Shown: positions 29,966-39,623 of the stretch, in pieces
Layout of the letters: every line of letters starts with the position of its first letter
Position numbering within the stretch: the first letter of the stretch is position 1
Origin: Mesorhizobium sp. CU3
GTDB taxonomy: Bacteria > Pseudomonadota > Alphaproteobacteria > Rhizobiales > Rhizobiaceae
Reading direction: 5' to 3'
Assembly: GCF_006442965.1 (NCBI RefSeq)
Contig: NZ_VFWX01000005.1
Span: forward strand, 186,001-250,000
DNA length: 64,000 bases
The notes under the pieces: model-generated
The model's input: the letters and a program-made list of their open reading frames with translations, nothing else
What the model was told of the DNA's origin: nothing
Databases searched by the model: none
Program-made: the position numbers and the translations under genes

Positions 29966-30297
29966 CGAACTTGCTCCCGAAATCTGCCCAACCCACCCTG
30001 CCATATAAGCGGCTGCTTGACAAAGCCGTGTGCAAAGCGGGGCTCTCGGCCCTGTCCGGGCGGCACCTCGCTGTTACACAAGCCTTGCAAACTCCGTGCA
30101 ACAAACCCGGATTGCGATCCGAACTATGCGAGCCATTTCACATACCCGCTCCACCAATCGCGCAATGGGTTTCATCGAATGAACGGAAGCATTTAGCTGT
30201 CGTTAGGTTTTGAGCAAGTGCTCAATTGTCGTGAGGTGGGGCCGGTGATAACGTTACGTCACATGGGCCTCAGGGCCGCCGCCGGCTGGGGGTATGT
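29966..30297. other. Divergent T6SS promoter region (tssH / tssA)
   Basis: This 332-base gap separates the divergent T6SS transcripts and must carry both promoters. It is AT-richer at 30080-30230. The clearest element is the palindrome at 30211-30224. I find no gene or a convincing sigma-54 site here. Confidence 0.5.
30211..30224. promoter_or_regulatory. Palindrome, candidate T6SS operator
   Basis: The sequence tgagcaagtgctca is a perfect dyad with 6-base arms and a 2-base centre, 74 bases before the tssA start. Its size fits a dimeric helix-turn-helix regulator. No regulator gene lies within the T6SS part of this window, so the binder is unknown. Confidence 0.4.
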
Positions 30298-31455
30298 GTG
30301 ATTGATCTCGCGCTCTGGCTCAATCCTTTGGACGGTGCGAATCCGTCGGGAGAGGATTTGCGCAACGACCCCGGCTTTCACGAGCTGGAGCGCCTGACGG
30401 AAGCCCAGCTCAAAGTCGCCCATGACGGCAACAAGACCGCGCAGACCACTGTCCCGGTGGACTGGGCAGCCGTGCTGGAGAAGGCAGAGGAATTGCGGTC
30501 ACGCGGCCGGGATTTGCGCCTTCTGGTCATCGTCACGCGCGCACTCGCCAACGAGGATGGGCTCGCCGGCCTCGCTCAGGGACTGACGCTGATCGCCAAG
30601 ACCTTCGATCAGTACTGGGACAGCATGCATCCGGCCTTGCGCACGGGCTCCACGCCTCGCGAGGCCGCTTTGCGCCGTATCAACGCGCTGCTCGATCTGC
30701 AAAACGGCCAGGAAGGCCTATTGGCTAGTTTAAGGCAAGCCGTTTTCTTCTCGCCGCGTTCGATCGGACCGATCAGTGGGCGTGACCTCGAGCAGACTGC
30801 ACTCGACGAGCGCGTCATGCTGCAGGAGGCAGCCTCGGGCCTTGGCGTAGCGGAAAAGGCAGCGCTGACGAGCGCCCACAACCAGTTGGTCAACCGGGTA
30901 CGCACGGGATGCGCCGCGCAGATCGACCAGGCGGCGGACGCGATGACGGCCCTGTTGGCCGATGCGCGCGCTTCTATTTCGGCGCTGGAGGCACTGGATA
31001 CTGCGCTCAACGCCCGCATCGAAGGCAATGGCGCTGCCGTCCCGGAATTGAAGAAGTTCCTGCAGCGTTTGCTGACGACGCTGGAGCGGAATTCCAGCGC
31101 CGGCGCCGTGGCCAACGGTGCGGCAAAACCCGCCCCCCAGCCGGAGCAACCGGCATCGACGCCCGCCCGAAACGGTCATGGAGCCGAGACGATGGCAAGT
31201 GTGGCAAGCGCTGTGGAAGCGAGCGCCGGTCTGCCGGACCGGATCAACTCGCGCGATGAAGTCGTCAAATGCCTCGATCTCGTGGTCGCCTTCTACGACC
31301 GCACCGAACCGTCCAGCCCCATCCCGCATCTGGCGCGCCGCGTACGCCGAATGGTGCACATGGATTTTGTAGAACTGATGGAAGATCTCGCCCCGTCGGG
31401 GCTGAAGGAATTCCGGCAGCTTGCCGGTGTCCCGGATCCCAAGAAGCCGGCCTAG
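30298..31455 (+). CDS. tssA: Type VI secretion baseplate/sheath-assembly protein TssA
   Basis: This 385-residue protein has an ImpA N-terminal domain (LNPLDGANPSGEDLRNDPGFHELERL) and a C-terminal domain (RDEVVKCLDLVVAFYDRTEPSSPIPHLARR), joined by an Ala/Pro-rich linker near residues 275-300. TssA organises baseplate docking and sheath polymerisation. The start is GTG 30298; the region before it has a weak ribosome site. It opens the T6SS core operon and is followed after 20 bases by tssB. Confidence 0.92.
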   Translation: MIDLALWLNPLDGANPSGEDLRNDPGFHELERLTEAQLKVAHDGNKTAQTTVPVDWAAVLEKAEELRSRGRDLRLLVIVTRALANEDGLAGLAQGLTLIAKTFDQYWDSMHPALRTGSTPREAALRRINALLDLQNGQEGLLASLRQAVFFSPRSIGPISGRDLEQTALDERVMLQEAASGLGVAEKAALTSAHNQLVNRVRTGCAAQIDQAADAMTALLADARASISALEALDTALNARIEGNGAAVPELKKFLQRLLTTLERNSSAGAVANGAAKPAPQPEQPASTPARNGHGAETMASVASAVEASAGLPDRINSRDEVVKCLDLVVAFYDRTEPSSPIPHLARRVRRMVHMDFVELMEDLAPSGLKEFRQLAGVPDPKKPA

Positions 31456-31475
31456 AAGGATGAAAGGTAACAAGC

Positions 31476-32012
31476 ATGCCAGCAGAGAGCAAAGCGAAGG
31501 TCATTGAACGCAATCGCGCGCCACGCGTGCAGATTGCCTACGACGTCGAAACCTACGGCAGCCCGACGACGATCGAACTGCCGTTCGTCATGGCCGTCAT
31601 GGCCGATCTTTCCGGCGCCTCGCAGACCAAGGAAGCGTCGAAGTCGGTGCTCGACCGCAACTTCGTCGAAACCGACGCCAACCGCTTCCCCAAATTCATG
31701 GAAGCGATGGGGCCACGCGTCAAGGCACGGGTCAAGAACACCCTGCCGCAGGCCGAGGGCCAGGAGCGCGACGAAGAGCTCGCGGTCGATCTCACCTTCT
31801 CCAAAATGGGCGATTTCGCACCGGACAAGATCGCCGAGCAAGTTCCTCAACTGGCCGAGATCCTCAAGATGCGGCGCCAGCTCGAGGAGTTGCTGGGCTT
31901 CATGGACGGCCGCGTCGACGCCGAAAAGCGCATAGCACAGCTTTTGAACAACGAGCCGCTGCTGAGCAAGATCGCCGGCCAGGCGATGGATGACGGCAAG
32001 GGCGAGGAGTAA
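31476..32012 (+). CDS. tssB: Type VI secretion contractile sheath small subunit TssB
   Basis: This 178-residue protein shows the TssB/VipA family start (RAPRVQIAYDVETYGSPTTIELPFVMAVMADLSG) and the acidic C-terminal helices. It forms the contractile sheath with TssC, the next gene 3 bases later, and its partner helix is the handle that ClpV recognises. Length is normal for the family. The start follows a short aaagg sequence. Confidence 0.95.
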   Translation: MPAESKAKVIERNRAPRVQIAYDVETYGSPTTIELPFVMAVMADLSGASQTKEASKSVLDRNFVETDANRFPKFMEAMGPRVKARVKNTLPQAEGQERDEELAVDLTFSKMGDFAPDKIAEQVPQLAEILKMRRQLEELLGFMDGRVDAEKRIAQLLNNEPLLSKIAGQAMDDGKGEE

Positions 32013-32015
32013 ATC

Positions 32016-33521
32016 ATGGCCGAACAGCAAAAGACCGCAGCCGCCACCGCCGAGGCGGAAGCCATCGATCTCGGCGAATTCAGCGGCCTCCTTGAAAAGG
32101 ATTTCAAGGTCAAGAAGGACGACAGCGAGAAGCTGCAGCAACTGGTGCGCAACCTGGCCTTGGCCGCGCAATCGCGCTCCGAGACGACGACCATCTCGTC
32201 CAATGCGATCAAATCGATCAAGTCGCTGATCGCCGGCATCGACAAAATGCTGACGACGCAGGTCAACGAGATCCTGCACGCGCCGGAAGTGCGCGAGATG
32301 GAAGGCACCTGGCGCGGCCTCTGGTACCTCATCAACAACACCGAGACCGACACCAAGCTGAAGATCCGGGTGATGAATATCTCCAAGGAGCAGCTGGCCG
32401 ACACGCTGGAAGACTATGAAGGCCAGATGTGGGACCAGAGCCCGATCTTCAAGAAGGTCTACACGGACGAGTACTCGATGCTGGGCGGCGAGCCGATCGG
32501 CTGCATCATCGGCGCCTACGAGTTCTCCAATCATCCGCGCGATGTCGGCCTGCTGCGTAACATCTCGGGCGTCTGCGCCTCGGCGCATACGCCGTTCGTC
32601 GCGGCCGCCTCGCCGCGGCTGTTCCGCATGGACAGCTGGCAGGAACTGCCCAATCCGCAGGACCTGCAGATGATCGTCAACAACCCGGCCTATGCCTCTT
32701 GGCAGTCGCTGCGCGAGAGCGAGGACGCCCGCTATATCGGGCTTACCATGCCGCGCGTTCTGGCGCGCCTGCCCTACGGCTCGGAGACCGTTCCGGTGAA
32801 GGGCTTCACCTTCGAGGAAGAGGTCGGCGGCGACCACAACAAATATGTCTGGATGAACGCCGCCTTCCCGATGGGCGTCAACATCAACCGCAGCCACAAG
32901 CTCTATGGCTGGGGCACGCAGATCCGCGGCGTCGAGAATGGCGGCACGGTGCTGAACCTGCCGGTGCACGCTTTCCCCACCGATGACGGCTCGATCGCAA
33001 TGAAGTGCCCGACCGAGGTGGCCATCGACGATCGGCGCGAGGCGGAACTGGCAAAACTCGGCCTGATGCCGATCCTGCACCGCAAGAACACCGATCTCGC
33101 GGCCTTCATCGGCGCGCATTCACTGCAGGACGACGAAACACGAGCCGGCCGTCTGGTCGACCCGGACGCGCAGTCGAACGAGCGGCTTTCCGCCAACCTG
33201 CCCTACCTCTTCCCGGTGTCGCGCTTCGCGCATTACCTCAAGGCGATCGCGCGCGACAAGATCGGCTCGTTCAAGGAACGCACCGACATGGAGATCTGGT
33301 TGACCGAATGGATCAACCGGTACGTGCTGGCCAATCCGGCCTTTGCCGACGACAAGGCGCGCGCAAAGCGCCCACTTGCCGCGGCCGAGGTGCAAGTCGA
33401 CAGCGTCGAGGGCCGGCCCGGTTACTACAATGCCCGTTTCTATCTACGGCCGCACTACCAGCTGGAGGGTATCAACGCCTCACTCCGGCTGGTGTCGGAA
33501 CTGCCGTCGGTGAAGGGCTGA
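32016..33521 (+). CDS. tssC: Type VI secretion contractile sheath large subunit TssC
   Basis: This 501-residue protein is the VipB/TssC sheath subunit. Family landmarks include EMEGTWRGLWYLINNTETD, DQSPIFKKVYTDEYSMLGGEPIGCIIGAYEFSN and the late segment RYVLANPAFADDKARAKRPLAAAEVQV. Length is normal. It lies 3 bases after tssB and 43 bases before hcp, and together they build the sheath around the Hcp tube. Confidence 0.96.
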   Translation: MAEQQKTAAATAEAEAIDLGEFSGLLEKDFKVKKDDSEKLQQLVRNLALAAQSRSETTTISSNAIKSIKSLIAGIDKMLTTQVNEILHAPEVREMEGTWRGLWYLINNTETDTKLKIRVMNISKEQLADTLEDYEGQMWDQSPIFKKVYTDEYSMLGGEPIGCIIGAYEFSNHPRDVGLLRNISGVCASAHTPFVAAASPRLFRMDSWQELPNPQDLQMIVNNPAYASWQSLRESEDARYIGLTMPRVLARLPYGSETVPVKGFTFEEEVGGDHNKYVWMNAAFPMGVNINRSHKLYGWGTQIRGVENGGTVLNLPVHAFPTDDGSIAMKCPTEVAIDDRREAELAKLGLMPILHRKNTDLAAFIGAHSLQDDETRAGRLVDPDAQSNERLSANLPYLFPVSRFAHYLKAIARDKIGSFKERTDMEIWLTEWINRYVLANPAFADDKARAKRPLAAAEVQVDSVEGRPGYYNARFYLRPHYQLEGINASLRLVSELPSVKG

Positions 33522-33564
33522 AATCGCAAAGTAATTCGTTTTTTGAAAGCGGTGGAGAAATACA

Positions 33565-34041
33565 ATGCCTGAATCAATTGACTCGCCCTCGTTGAAAATC
33601 GACGGCTTCCTGAAAGTTCCGGACATCAAGGGCCCGAGCAAACGCGACGGCCATGAGGACGAGATCGAAATTCATGGCGTCGATTACAAGATGATCGCGC
33701 CCTACGATCCGAATTCGCTGTCGCGTCGCGGCCGCGTGTCGATGGGAATGATCAAGTTCCTCAAGCACTACGACAAGTCGTCGCCGTATCTGCAGAAGGC
33801 TTTGTTCGAGAACAAGGCCCTCAGCGAGGTGGTGTTTTCAGCACGCCGCACCATTGACGGCGAGACCAGCGATTACCTGGTCGTGACGCTCACCGACGCT
33901 TCCGTCATGGAATACGACATGCGCCAGGACGCGCACGAGGCGGACCTGATCGAAGAACAGGTCAGCTTCGCCTACAAGAAGATCAAGTTCGTCTACGATA
34001 AGAACGACGAGGCCGAAATGGACGTCTATGTCGGCAAGTGA
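33565..34041 (+). CDS. hcp: Hcp tube protein (TssD)
   Basis: This 158-residue protein is an Hcp-family tube subunit: DGFLKVPDIKGPSKRDGHEDEIEIHGVDY at the start, EYDMRQDAHEADLIEEQVSFAYKKIKFVYD at the end. Hexamers stack into the inner tube fired by the sheath. There is no signal peptide, as expected. The gene overlaps tssE by 14 bases. It sits after tssC in the core operon, so this is the structural Hcp and not a fused effector. Confidence 0.94.
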   Translation: MPESIDSPSLKIDGFLKVPDIKGPSKRDGHEDEIEIHGVDYKMIAPYDPNSLSRRGRVSMGMIKFLKHYDKSSPYLQKALFENKALSEVVFSARRTIDGETSDYLVVTLTDASVMEYDMRQDAHEADLIEEQVSFAYKKIKFVYDKNDEAEMDVYVGK

Positions 34042-34780
34042 GGTCAAGCGACCTGGCGCGAAGGCGCAGCTTGCCGGCAGTTCCCGGGCAAGGCGCGAGG
34101 CGGTCCAGCCTTCCCTCTGGGACCGCCTCGTCAACGATCTGCCCGGGCTAACGTCGGAGATCGATGGGCTGCGTCGCCTGCTGGAAGAAGAACTCGGCGC
34201 CGAACGCGTCGAGTCCTTTCTTGCAGGCAGCGCGCGCGCCATCGATGCCGATGCCGAGCTCACACCGGAGCAGAAACGACGCTTGCACCGCCTGGTCTTC
34301 CAGACCGAGCATCGTGTCGAGATCGAGAGCCGAGGCGTTGTGGTCTCGGCGCGCGTGCTTCGTGAAGCGGTGCGGCGCGACATCGAGGCCTTGTTCAATA
34401 CCGAGCGTTTCGAATCCACACCGATGCTCTCCGACACGGAACATGAGCAGCCCTTGGACGAACTGCCACCGCTGGCCGATTTTCCGGAGGTGCGCCGCAG
34501 CGTGGTCAACTATGGCGTGCCCTCCTTTTCGGGCCGCTCGTCGCGGGATTTCGACCGCGATGCGCTGGCGCGCGAAATCCGGACTGTGCTTGCTACCTTC
34601 GAGCCACGCCTGAAGGAGAACGCTACAACCGTCAACGTTACGCTCGGCGACAAGAGCGGCGGCTTGAAGATCGAGATCGACGCCGTGCTGATCATGACGC
34701 CGACGCCCGAACGCATGCGGCTGCGCACCACGATCAACCTCGACAACGGCCTGGCGCGAACCGAACTCCGGGAGACCTGA
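34028..34780 (+). CDS. tssE: Type VI secretion baseplate protein TssE (gp25-like)
   Basis: This is a 250-residue protein, longer than the usual 130-180 for TssE. The gp25-like lysozyme-fold domain is in the C-terminal half (SVVNYGVPSFSGRSSRDFDRDALAREIRTVLATFEPRL). The N-terminal 100 residues include PSLWDRLVNDLPGL and a charged helical stretch of unclear role. It overlaps hcp by 14 bases, and tssF begins one base after its stop. It forms the baseplate wedge with TssF and TssG. Confidence 0.88.
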   Translation: MSASEVKRPGAKAQLAGSSRARREAVQPSLWDRLVNDLPGLTSEIDGLRRLLEEELGAERVESFLAGSARAIDADAELTPEQKRRLHRLVFQTEHRVEIESRGVVVSARVLREAVRRDIEALFNTERFESTPMLSDTEHEQPLDELPPLADFPEVRRSVVNYGVPSFSGRSSRDFDRDALAREIRTVLATFEPRLKENATTVNVTLGDKSGGLKIEIDAVLIMTPTPERMRLRTTINLDNGLARTELRET

Positions 34781-34781
34781 G

Positions 34782-36656
34782 ATGGATAGGGTCTTCGTGG
34801 AGTATTACGAAGAAGAACTAACCCATATCCGGGCGCTGGCAGCGGAATTCGCCGACATGCATCCGGCGGTCGCCCGCAATCTTTCCCTCGATACCGTCCC
34901 CTGTCCCGACCCTTATGTCGAGCGGCTGCTCGACGGTGTTGCCTTTCTCGCCGCTCGTACCCGCCTGAAGGTCGACGCGGAGCGCTCGCGCTTCTCGCGT
35001 GCCGTGCTCGACGTGCTTTATCCGGATCTGGTGACACCGGCGCCGGCCACGGCGATGGCGGTGCTGAAACCCGGCCAGCAGGTGCAGTCAATGATCGCCG
35101 GCCATGCGGTCGCCCGCGGCACGCGGCTGGTCTCCGGCCTGCATCCGGGACTTTCGACGCGCGCGACATTCACCACGGCGCAAGAAGTCACGCTGTGGCC
35201 GATCGCGATCACCTCGGTCAGCTATTTCCAGGATCGCAGCGCGCTCGCCGCCGCCGGCATCGCGCCGGTCAGCGGCGCGCGCGGAGAGGCGGCGTTCCGC
35301 ATCGCGCTCGCCCGAACCGGAAAAGGCAAGCTCAGCGAATTATCGCTCGACCGCCTCGACCTCTATTTCGCCGGGCGCGCAAAGGCGCCGCTCATTTTCG
35401 ATGCGATATTCGGCGCCTGCTCGGCTGTCGGCGCGCGCGCGGAAGGCAAGACCAACCCGCTCACCGCACTGCCCGAGCCCGCAATGATCGGCATCAGCGA
35501 CGACGAAGCCCTGATGCCGCGCACCCGGCCGACTTTCGAGGGATACCGGCTGCTCCGCGAATATTTCATGATCCCCGAGCGCTTCCACTATGTACGGGTC
35601 GCCGGCCTGCAACCGGTGGTGCGCAAGTGCGACGGAGGCATCGAGATCATCTTCCTGTTTCGGCGTCCGGTGCCGGAGCTCGCGGATGTGACGGTGGCCG
35701 ATTTCGAGTTGTTCGTGACGCCGGTGATCAATCTTTTCGAACGCGAGTGCAACGTCATCGAGATCGATCCGCGCAAGACGCGGCAGGTGCTGCATGCCGA
35801 TCGTACACGAGCGCGCGACTTCGAGATTTTCCGAGTCACCCGGGTGGAAGACGCCGACGCGGAGGGCAGCGAGGCGACAATCCCCGAATTGTTCAGCCTT
35901 GGGCAGAACCGCGGCAGCGGCTGGGTCTATTCCACGGAGCGGCGGCCGCGCCGGGCGACGGAAGACGAGCGGCGCGACGGTCTGACCCGCACCTCCTATA
36001 CCGGCGACGACGTCTTCATCGCCATCTCGCGCCCGGCGGGAAGCGTGCCAAACCGGCAGTTGAAGCGGCTCGATATCATGGCGCTCTGTACCAACCGCGA
36101 CCTGCCGATCCTGGACGACACGCCGACGCTAACGCTGGAGACGGCCGATCCGGTGGAGGCGGTGCGCCTGCTCGGCGCGCTGAGGCCGCCGCAGCCGGCG
36201 ATCCCGGCAGCCCTGCCGGCCGGCGCCGAAGGCGAATCGCGCGCCGACAATCTCGCCTGGCGGCTGGTGGCGCAGCTTTCGCTCAATTTCCTGAGCCTCG
36301 CGAAAGAAGGCCGCGGCGTCGATCCGCTGCACGCCCTGCTCGATCTCTATGCCGACCGGGGCGATCCGAGCCTTGCGCGCAACGTGCATTCGATCACGCG
36401 CATCGATTCACGCCCGGTGATCGAGCGGCTGCAGATCGACGGGCCGATGTGTTTCGGACGGGGCACCGAAGTGACGCTGCATGTCGACCAGTCGGTGCTA
36501 GCGGGGCAGAGTTCGCTGCTGCTTTCGGCCCTGCTGGCGCGGCTGTTTGCCCGCCATGCGGGTATAAATGGTTTCGTGCGGACGCGTACGCGGCTGCTGC
36601 AGAAGCAGGAGGATGTGCCATGGCCGATGACGCCCGGCAATCGCTACCTGATCTAG
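34782..36656 (+). CDS. tssF: Type VI secretion baseplate protein TssF
   Basis: This 624-residue protein belongs to the TssF/ImpG family. It starts FVEYYEEELTHIRALAAEFADMHPAVARNLSLDTVPCPDPYVERLLDGVAFLAARTRLK-like (shown in part), and has typical segments RPTFEGYRLLREYFMIPERFHYVRV and IMALCTNRDLP. Length is normal. TssF forms the baseplate wedge with TssG and TssE. It overlaps tssG by 37 bases. Confidence 0.94.
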   Translation: MDRVFVEYYEEELTHIRALAAEFADMHPAVARNLSLDTVPCPDPYVERLLDGVAFLAARTRLKVDAERSRFSRAVLDVLYPDLVTPAPATAMAVLKPGQQVQSMIAGHAVARGTRLVSGLHPGLSTRATFTTAQEVTLWPIAITSVSYFQDRSALAAAGIAPVSGARGEAAFRIALARTGKGKLSELSLDRLDLYFAGRAKAPLIFDAIFGACSAVGARAEGKTNPLTALPEPAMIGISDDEALMPRTRPTFEGYRLLREYFMIPERFHYVRVAGLQPVVRKCDGGIEIIFLFRRPVPELADVTVADFELFVTPVINLFERECNVIEIDPRKTRQVLHADRTRARDFEIFRVTRVEDADAEGSEATIPELFSLGQNRGSGWVYSTERRPRRATEDERRDGLTRTSYTGDDVFIAISRPAGSVPNRQLKRLDIMALCTNRDLPILDDTPTLTLETADPVEAVRLLGALRPPQPAIPAALPAGAEGESRADNLAWRLVAQLSLNFLSLAKEGRGVDPLHALLDLYADRGDPSLARNVHSITRIDSRPVIERLQIDGPMCFGRGTEVTLHVDQSVLAGQSSLLLSALLARLFARHAGINGFVRTRTRLLQKQEDVPWPMTPGNRYLI

Positions 36657-37678
36657 CGGCGCCCGCGGCCGACACGCTGTCGGAAGGGTACGACTTCTTC
36701 GAGCTGCTGCGGCGCCTGGAGCAGCGGCGTGGATTGTTCGGCCATTCCGGCACGGCGGACCGCGAGCCGGCCAGGATCGGCCAGCATGTGCGCCTCAGCT
36801 TCTCGGCCCGGGACGTCGTCAAGTTCCAGGACGCCGGAGACAAGGGCCCGGCGCGGGTGACCGTCGCCAATCTCGGGCTGCTCGGGCCGGAAGGACCGAT
36901 GCCGCTGCATCTGACGCGCTGGGTGCTCGACCGGCTGTCGCAGCGCTGGTTCACAGGCGCCGATGCCGAGCAGACCAGCGACACGACCTTCGTCGATTTC
37001 GTCAACATCCTGCAGCACCGCATGATCGCGCTCTATTACCGCGCCTGGGCGGATGCGCATCCGGCGGTGCAGGTGGAACGCTCGGTCGGCGGGCGCGTGC
37101 GCGCCATGCTGGAAGCCATGTCCGGGATCGGACTGCCGGGCACGCAGGATCCCGAACTCGACACGGTGCGGTTGCGCCAGGCCGGATCGCTCGCCAGCCA
37201 GGTCGACGGCGCCGAGCGGCTGACGCTGTTTCTCGCCACGGCGTTCAAGGTTCCGGTGCAGATCAAGGAATTCGTCGCCGCCTGGATCACCATACCGGCG
37301 GCGTTGCAGAGCCGCGTCGGCAAGGCCTATGCGACGCTCGGAAAGGGGGCGACGATCGGCCCGCGCGTCTTCAGCCGCCAAAGCAGGATCGAACTGCGCG
37401 TCGGTCCGCTCAGCCTCGACGACTTCAAGTCGTTCCTGCCCGGCGAGCGGCGCCTTGGCCTGTTCAAGAAGGCGGTGTGCGACATGATCGGCGAGGCGCT
37501 CGACGTCGATCTCAGGATCGTGCTCGCGCGCGACGCCGTGCCGCCGCCAAAAATGGGAAGCATCCAACTCGGCCGCACCTCGTGGCTTTCGCGCCCGGCT
37601 GAAAAGGGCGACGCCGACGATCTGAGATTGCGCACCATCGTCGGCTGGCGGCCCGAGATGGCGGAGGCGGCCGCATGA
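36620..37678 (+). CDS. tssG: Type VI secretion baseplate protein TssG
   Basis: This is a 352-residue protein of the TssG/ImpH family. Landmarks are YDFFELLRRLEQRRGLFG near residue 24, LGLLGPEGPMPLHLT near 75 and RVFSRQSRIELRVGPLSLDDFKSFLPG in the C-terminal half. I start at ATG 36620 because aggagg lies 7 bases upstream, giving a 37-base overlap with tssF; the much longer open frame upstream is a shadow of tssF. It overlaps the fha gene by ATGA. Confidence 0.92.
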   Translation: MADDARQSLPDLAAPAADTLSEGYDFFELLRRLEQRRGLFGHSGTADREPARIGQHVRLSFSARDVVKFQDAGDKGPARVTVANLGLLGPEGPMPLHLTRWVLDRLSQRWFTGADAEQTSDTTFVDFVNILQHRMIALYYRAWADAHPAVQVERSVGGRVRAMLEAMSGIGLPGTQDPELDTVRLRQAGSLASQVDGAERLTLFLATAFKVPVQIKEFVAAWITIPAALQSRVGKAYATLGKGATIGPRVFSRQSRIELRVGPLSLDDFKSFLPGERRLGLFKKAVCDMIGEALDVDLRIVLARDAVPPPKMGSIQLGRTSWLSRPAEKGDADDLRLRTIVGWRPEMAEAAA

Positions 37679-39132
37679 GCCTGCTTCTGACCCTCGAACA
37701 AGGTCCGCGCTCGCAGGCGGTCAGGCAGACCCGACTGGACGAGGGCGAACTGGTGATCGGCCGCAGCGCCGATGCCGGCTGGCAGATCGACGATCCGGAC
37801 ATGTTCGTCTCGCGCGCGCATTGCAAGATCAGCGGCGGCCGGGACGGCTATTTCGTCACCGACACATCGAGCAGCGGATTGTTCGTCGACAACTCCGACA
37901 GCCCGCTCGGACCCGGCCGCTCAACGCGGCTGCAGAGCGGGATGCGACTGCGCTTGGGTGACTATGTGATTTATGTCGAGGTTCAATCCAAGGGCAGCCA
38001 GACGTCGATCGGCCAGGCGCCGGTCGCCAGCCATTCGGCGCCTGCCTGGACATCGCCACAACCGCGGACGCCCCAAAGTATCGGCGGCGACGATTTCTTC
38101 TCGGCCAAGGTCGATGAAGAACCACGGCCGCCACGCCCAGCGGATCTGCCGAACCCGTTCGAGCAGCCTGTTGCCAACGCCTATGATCGCGCCGCGGTCC
38201 AGCGCAGTTCGCCTGCCTTCGACGACCCTTTCAGCCTCGATCCGGTGGCAACGCCGCAAGAGAGCCATGCCCCCGCATCGGGTCAGTCGGACCCGTTCGG
38301 GTTCGGCGACATGCCTGCGCGCAACGATGCGCCCTCGCCTGCGGCAAAGCCGGCCGGCTTCGATGATGATTTCAGCTTCGGGCCTGCCGCGACGCCTGCT
38401 CCCGCCAATGGCGCCGCTCCGGCCGAGCGTGTGCAGCATCAGCCGGAAAAGCCACGAGCCGCGCAGCCTTGGGAGATACCGGCGCAGGCGGCCGAACCGG
38501 CGCCGGCGCCACGCCCGATCCCGGTGCCCAAGCCGGCCCGGCCGGCGCCGGCCGCGCCCAGCGACATGGCGCTTCGCGCCGCGTTCCTGCGCGGCATGGG
38601 CGTCGAGGAGGCCGATTTTCCCGGCCGCGATGCGATCACCGAAATGGAAAAGTTCGGCCGCGAATACCGGCTGATGCTGGACGGGTTGATGCAGCTGCTG
38701 CGCAAGCGGGCCGAAGAAAAAGGCAGCGCGCGCGTTGCGCAAACTGTGGTCGGGTCTTCGGAAGTCAACCCGCTGAAATTCCTCCCGACGGTGGAGGATG
38801 TGATCGTCACCATCATCGCGGAACGCAGCCCGGGCTTTCTCTCCGGCGAGGCGGCGATCGGCGATGCGGTCAAGGACCTTGCGCAGCACCATGTGCGCGC
38901 CTGGCGCGGCGTGCAGGCCGCGCTCCGGCGCATGATCGACCGCTTCGATCCGGCCGCGATCGAGGAAGAGCTAAAATCCAATTCCGCGATCGGCAATCTG
39001 CTTTCCGGCGGGCGCAACGCCAAGCTGTGGGAGCTCTACCAGAAACGCCATCGCGACATCGCCCAGAGTGCGGAATCAAGCTTCCTGGGCGAGATAGGCG
39101 CAGACTTCAGGGATGCTTACGAAGAGGAGTAG
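37675..39132 (+). CDS. tagH: FHA-domain T6SS protein (TagH/Fha, first copy)
   Basis: This 485-residue protein has an N-terminal forkhead-associated domain (residues 5-100) with the phosphothreonine-binding pattern GRSADAGWQI, FVSRAHCKI and SSSGLFVDN. A long Pro/Ala-rich linker follows (about 105-300), then a C-terminal TagH domain (FLRGMGVEEADF, VNPLKFLP, LAQHHVRAWRGVQAALRRMIDRFDPAAIEE). Fha proteins are substrates and readers of the PpkA kinase encoded at 61298. A related but shorter protein is encoded at 53823. Confidence 0.9.
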   Translation: MSLLLTLEQGPRSQAVRQTRLDEGELVIGRSADAGWQIDDPDMFVSRAHCKISGGRDGYFVTDTSSSGLFVDNSDSPLGPGRSTRLQSGMRLRLGDYVIYVEVQSKGSQTSIGQAPVASHSAPAWTSPQPRTPQSIGGDDFFSAKVDEEPRPPRPADLPNPFEQPVANAYDRAAVQRSSPAFDDPFSLDPVATPQESHAPASGQSDPFGFGDMPARNDAPSPAAKPAGFDDDFSFGPAATPAPANGAAPAERVQHQPEKPRAAQPWEIPAQAAEPAPAPRPIPVPKPARPAPAAPSDMALRAAFLRGMGVEEADFPGRDAITEMEKFGREYRLMLDGLMQLLRKRAEEKGSARVAQTVVGSSEVNPLKFLPTVEDVIVTIIAERSPGFLSGEAAIGDAVKDLAQHHVRAWRGVQAALRRMIDRFDPAAIEEELKSNSAIGNLLSGGRNAKLWELYQKRHRDIAQSAESSFLGEIGADFRDAYEEE

Positions 39133-39135
39133 GAC

Positions 39136-39588
39136 ATGATCGACAGACGCGAATTCATCGTTGCCATCGGCGCCACGGGACTGCTTGCGGCCTGCCAAAG
39201 CGGCCCCCCGAAACCATCGGTCATCTCGGTCAACGTGACCGGCGGCGCCGGCATGAATCCGGGACCGGGCGGCGGCGACCGGCCGGTGACGGTCCTGGTC
39301 ATGCGGCTTGCCAGCACCGGCAAGTTCAATTCGGCCGATTATTTCGCGCTGCAAGGCGACGCCGGCTCGGCGCTCGGCGCCGACCTGATCGGCTCCGACG
39401 CGATCTCGGTCGCGCCCGGCAAGACCGCAGCCAAGACCATCACCGTCGAGCCGAACGCGACGGCGCTCGGCTTCGTGGCGCTGATCCGCGAACCTGGCGG
39501 GCGTAATTGGCGCACGACCAAGTCGGTATCGCCGGGGTCAAAATTCACCATCAATGTCAGCCTCGGCAAGGGCGGCATTTCGGCCTAG
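39136..39588 (+). CDS. tssJ: Type VI secretion outer-membrane lipoprotein TssJ
   Basis: This 150-residue protein has an N-terminal signal MIDRREFIVAIGATGLLAAC, where LLAAC is a lipobox with Cys20; the RR before the hydrophobic stretch is compatible with Tat export. The mature part is a small beta-sandwich-type sequence as in TssJ. It anchors the TssL-TssM complex at the outer membrane. It lies 3 bases after fha and 35 bases before tssK. Only one tssJ is seen although tssL and tssM are duplicated. Confidence 0.88.
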   Translation: MIDRREFIVAIGATGLLAACQSGPPKPSVISVNVTGGAGMNPGPGGGDRPVTVLVMRLASTGKFNSADYFALQGDAGSALGADLIGSDAISVAPGKTAAKTITVEPNATALGFVALIREPGGRNWRTTKSVSPGSKFTINVSLGKGGISA

Positions 39589-39623
39589 TGGCGTAACGAC
39601 AGGGCAGTGCAGAGAGCAGTGGC

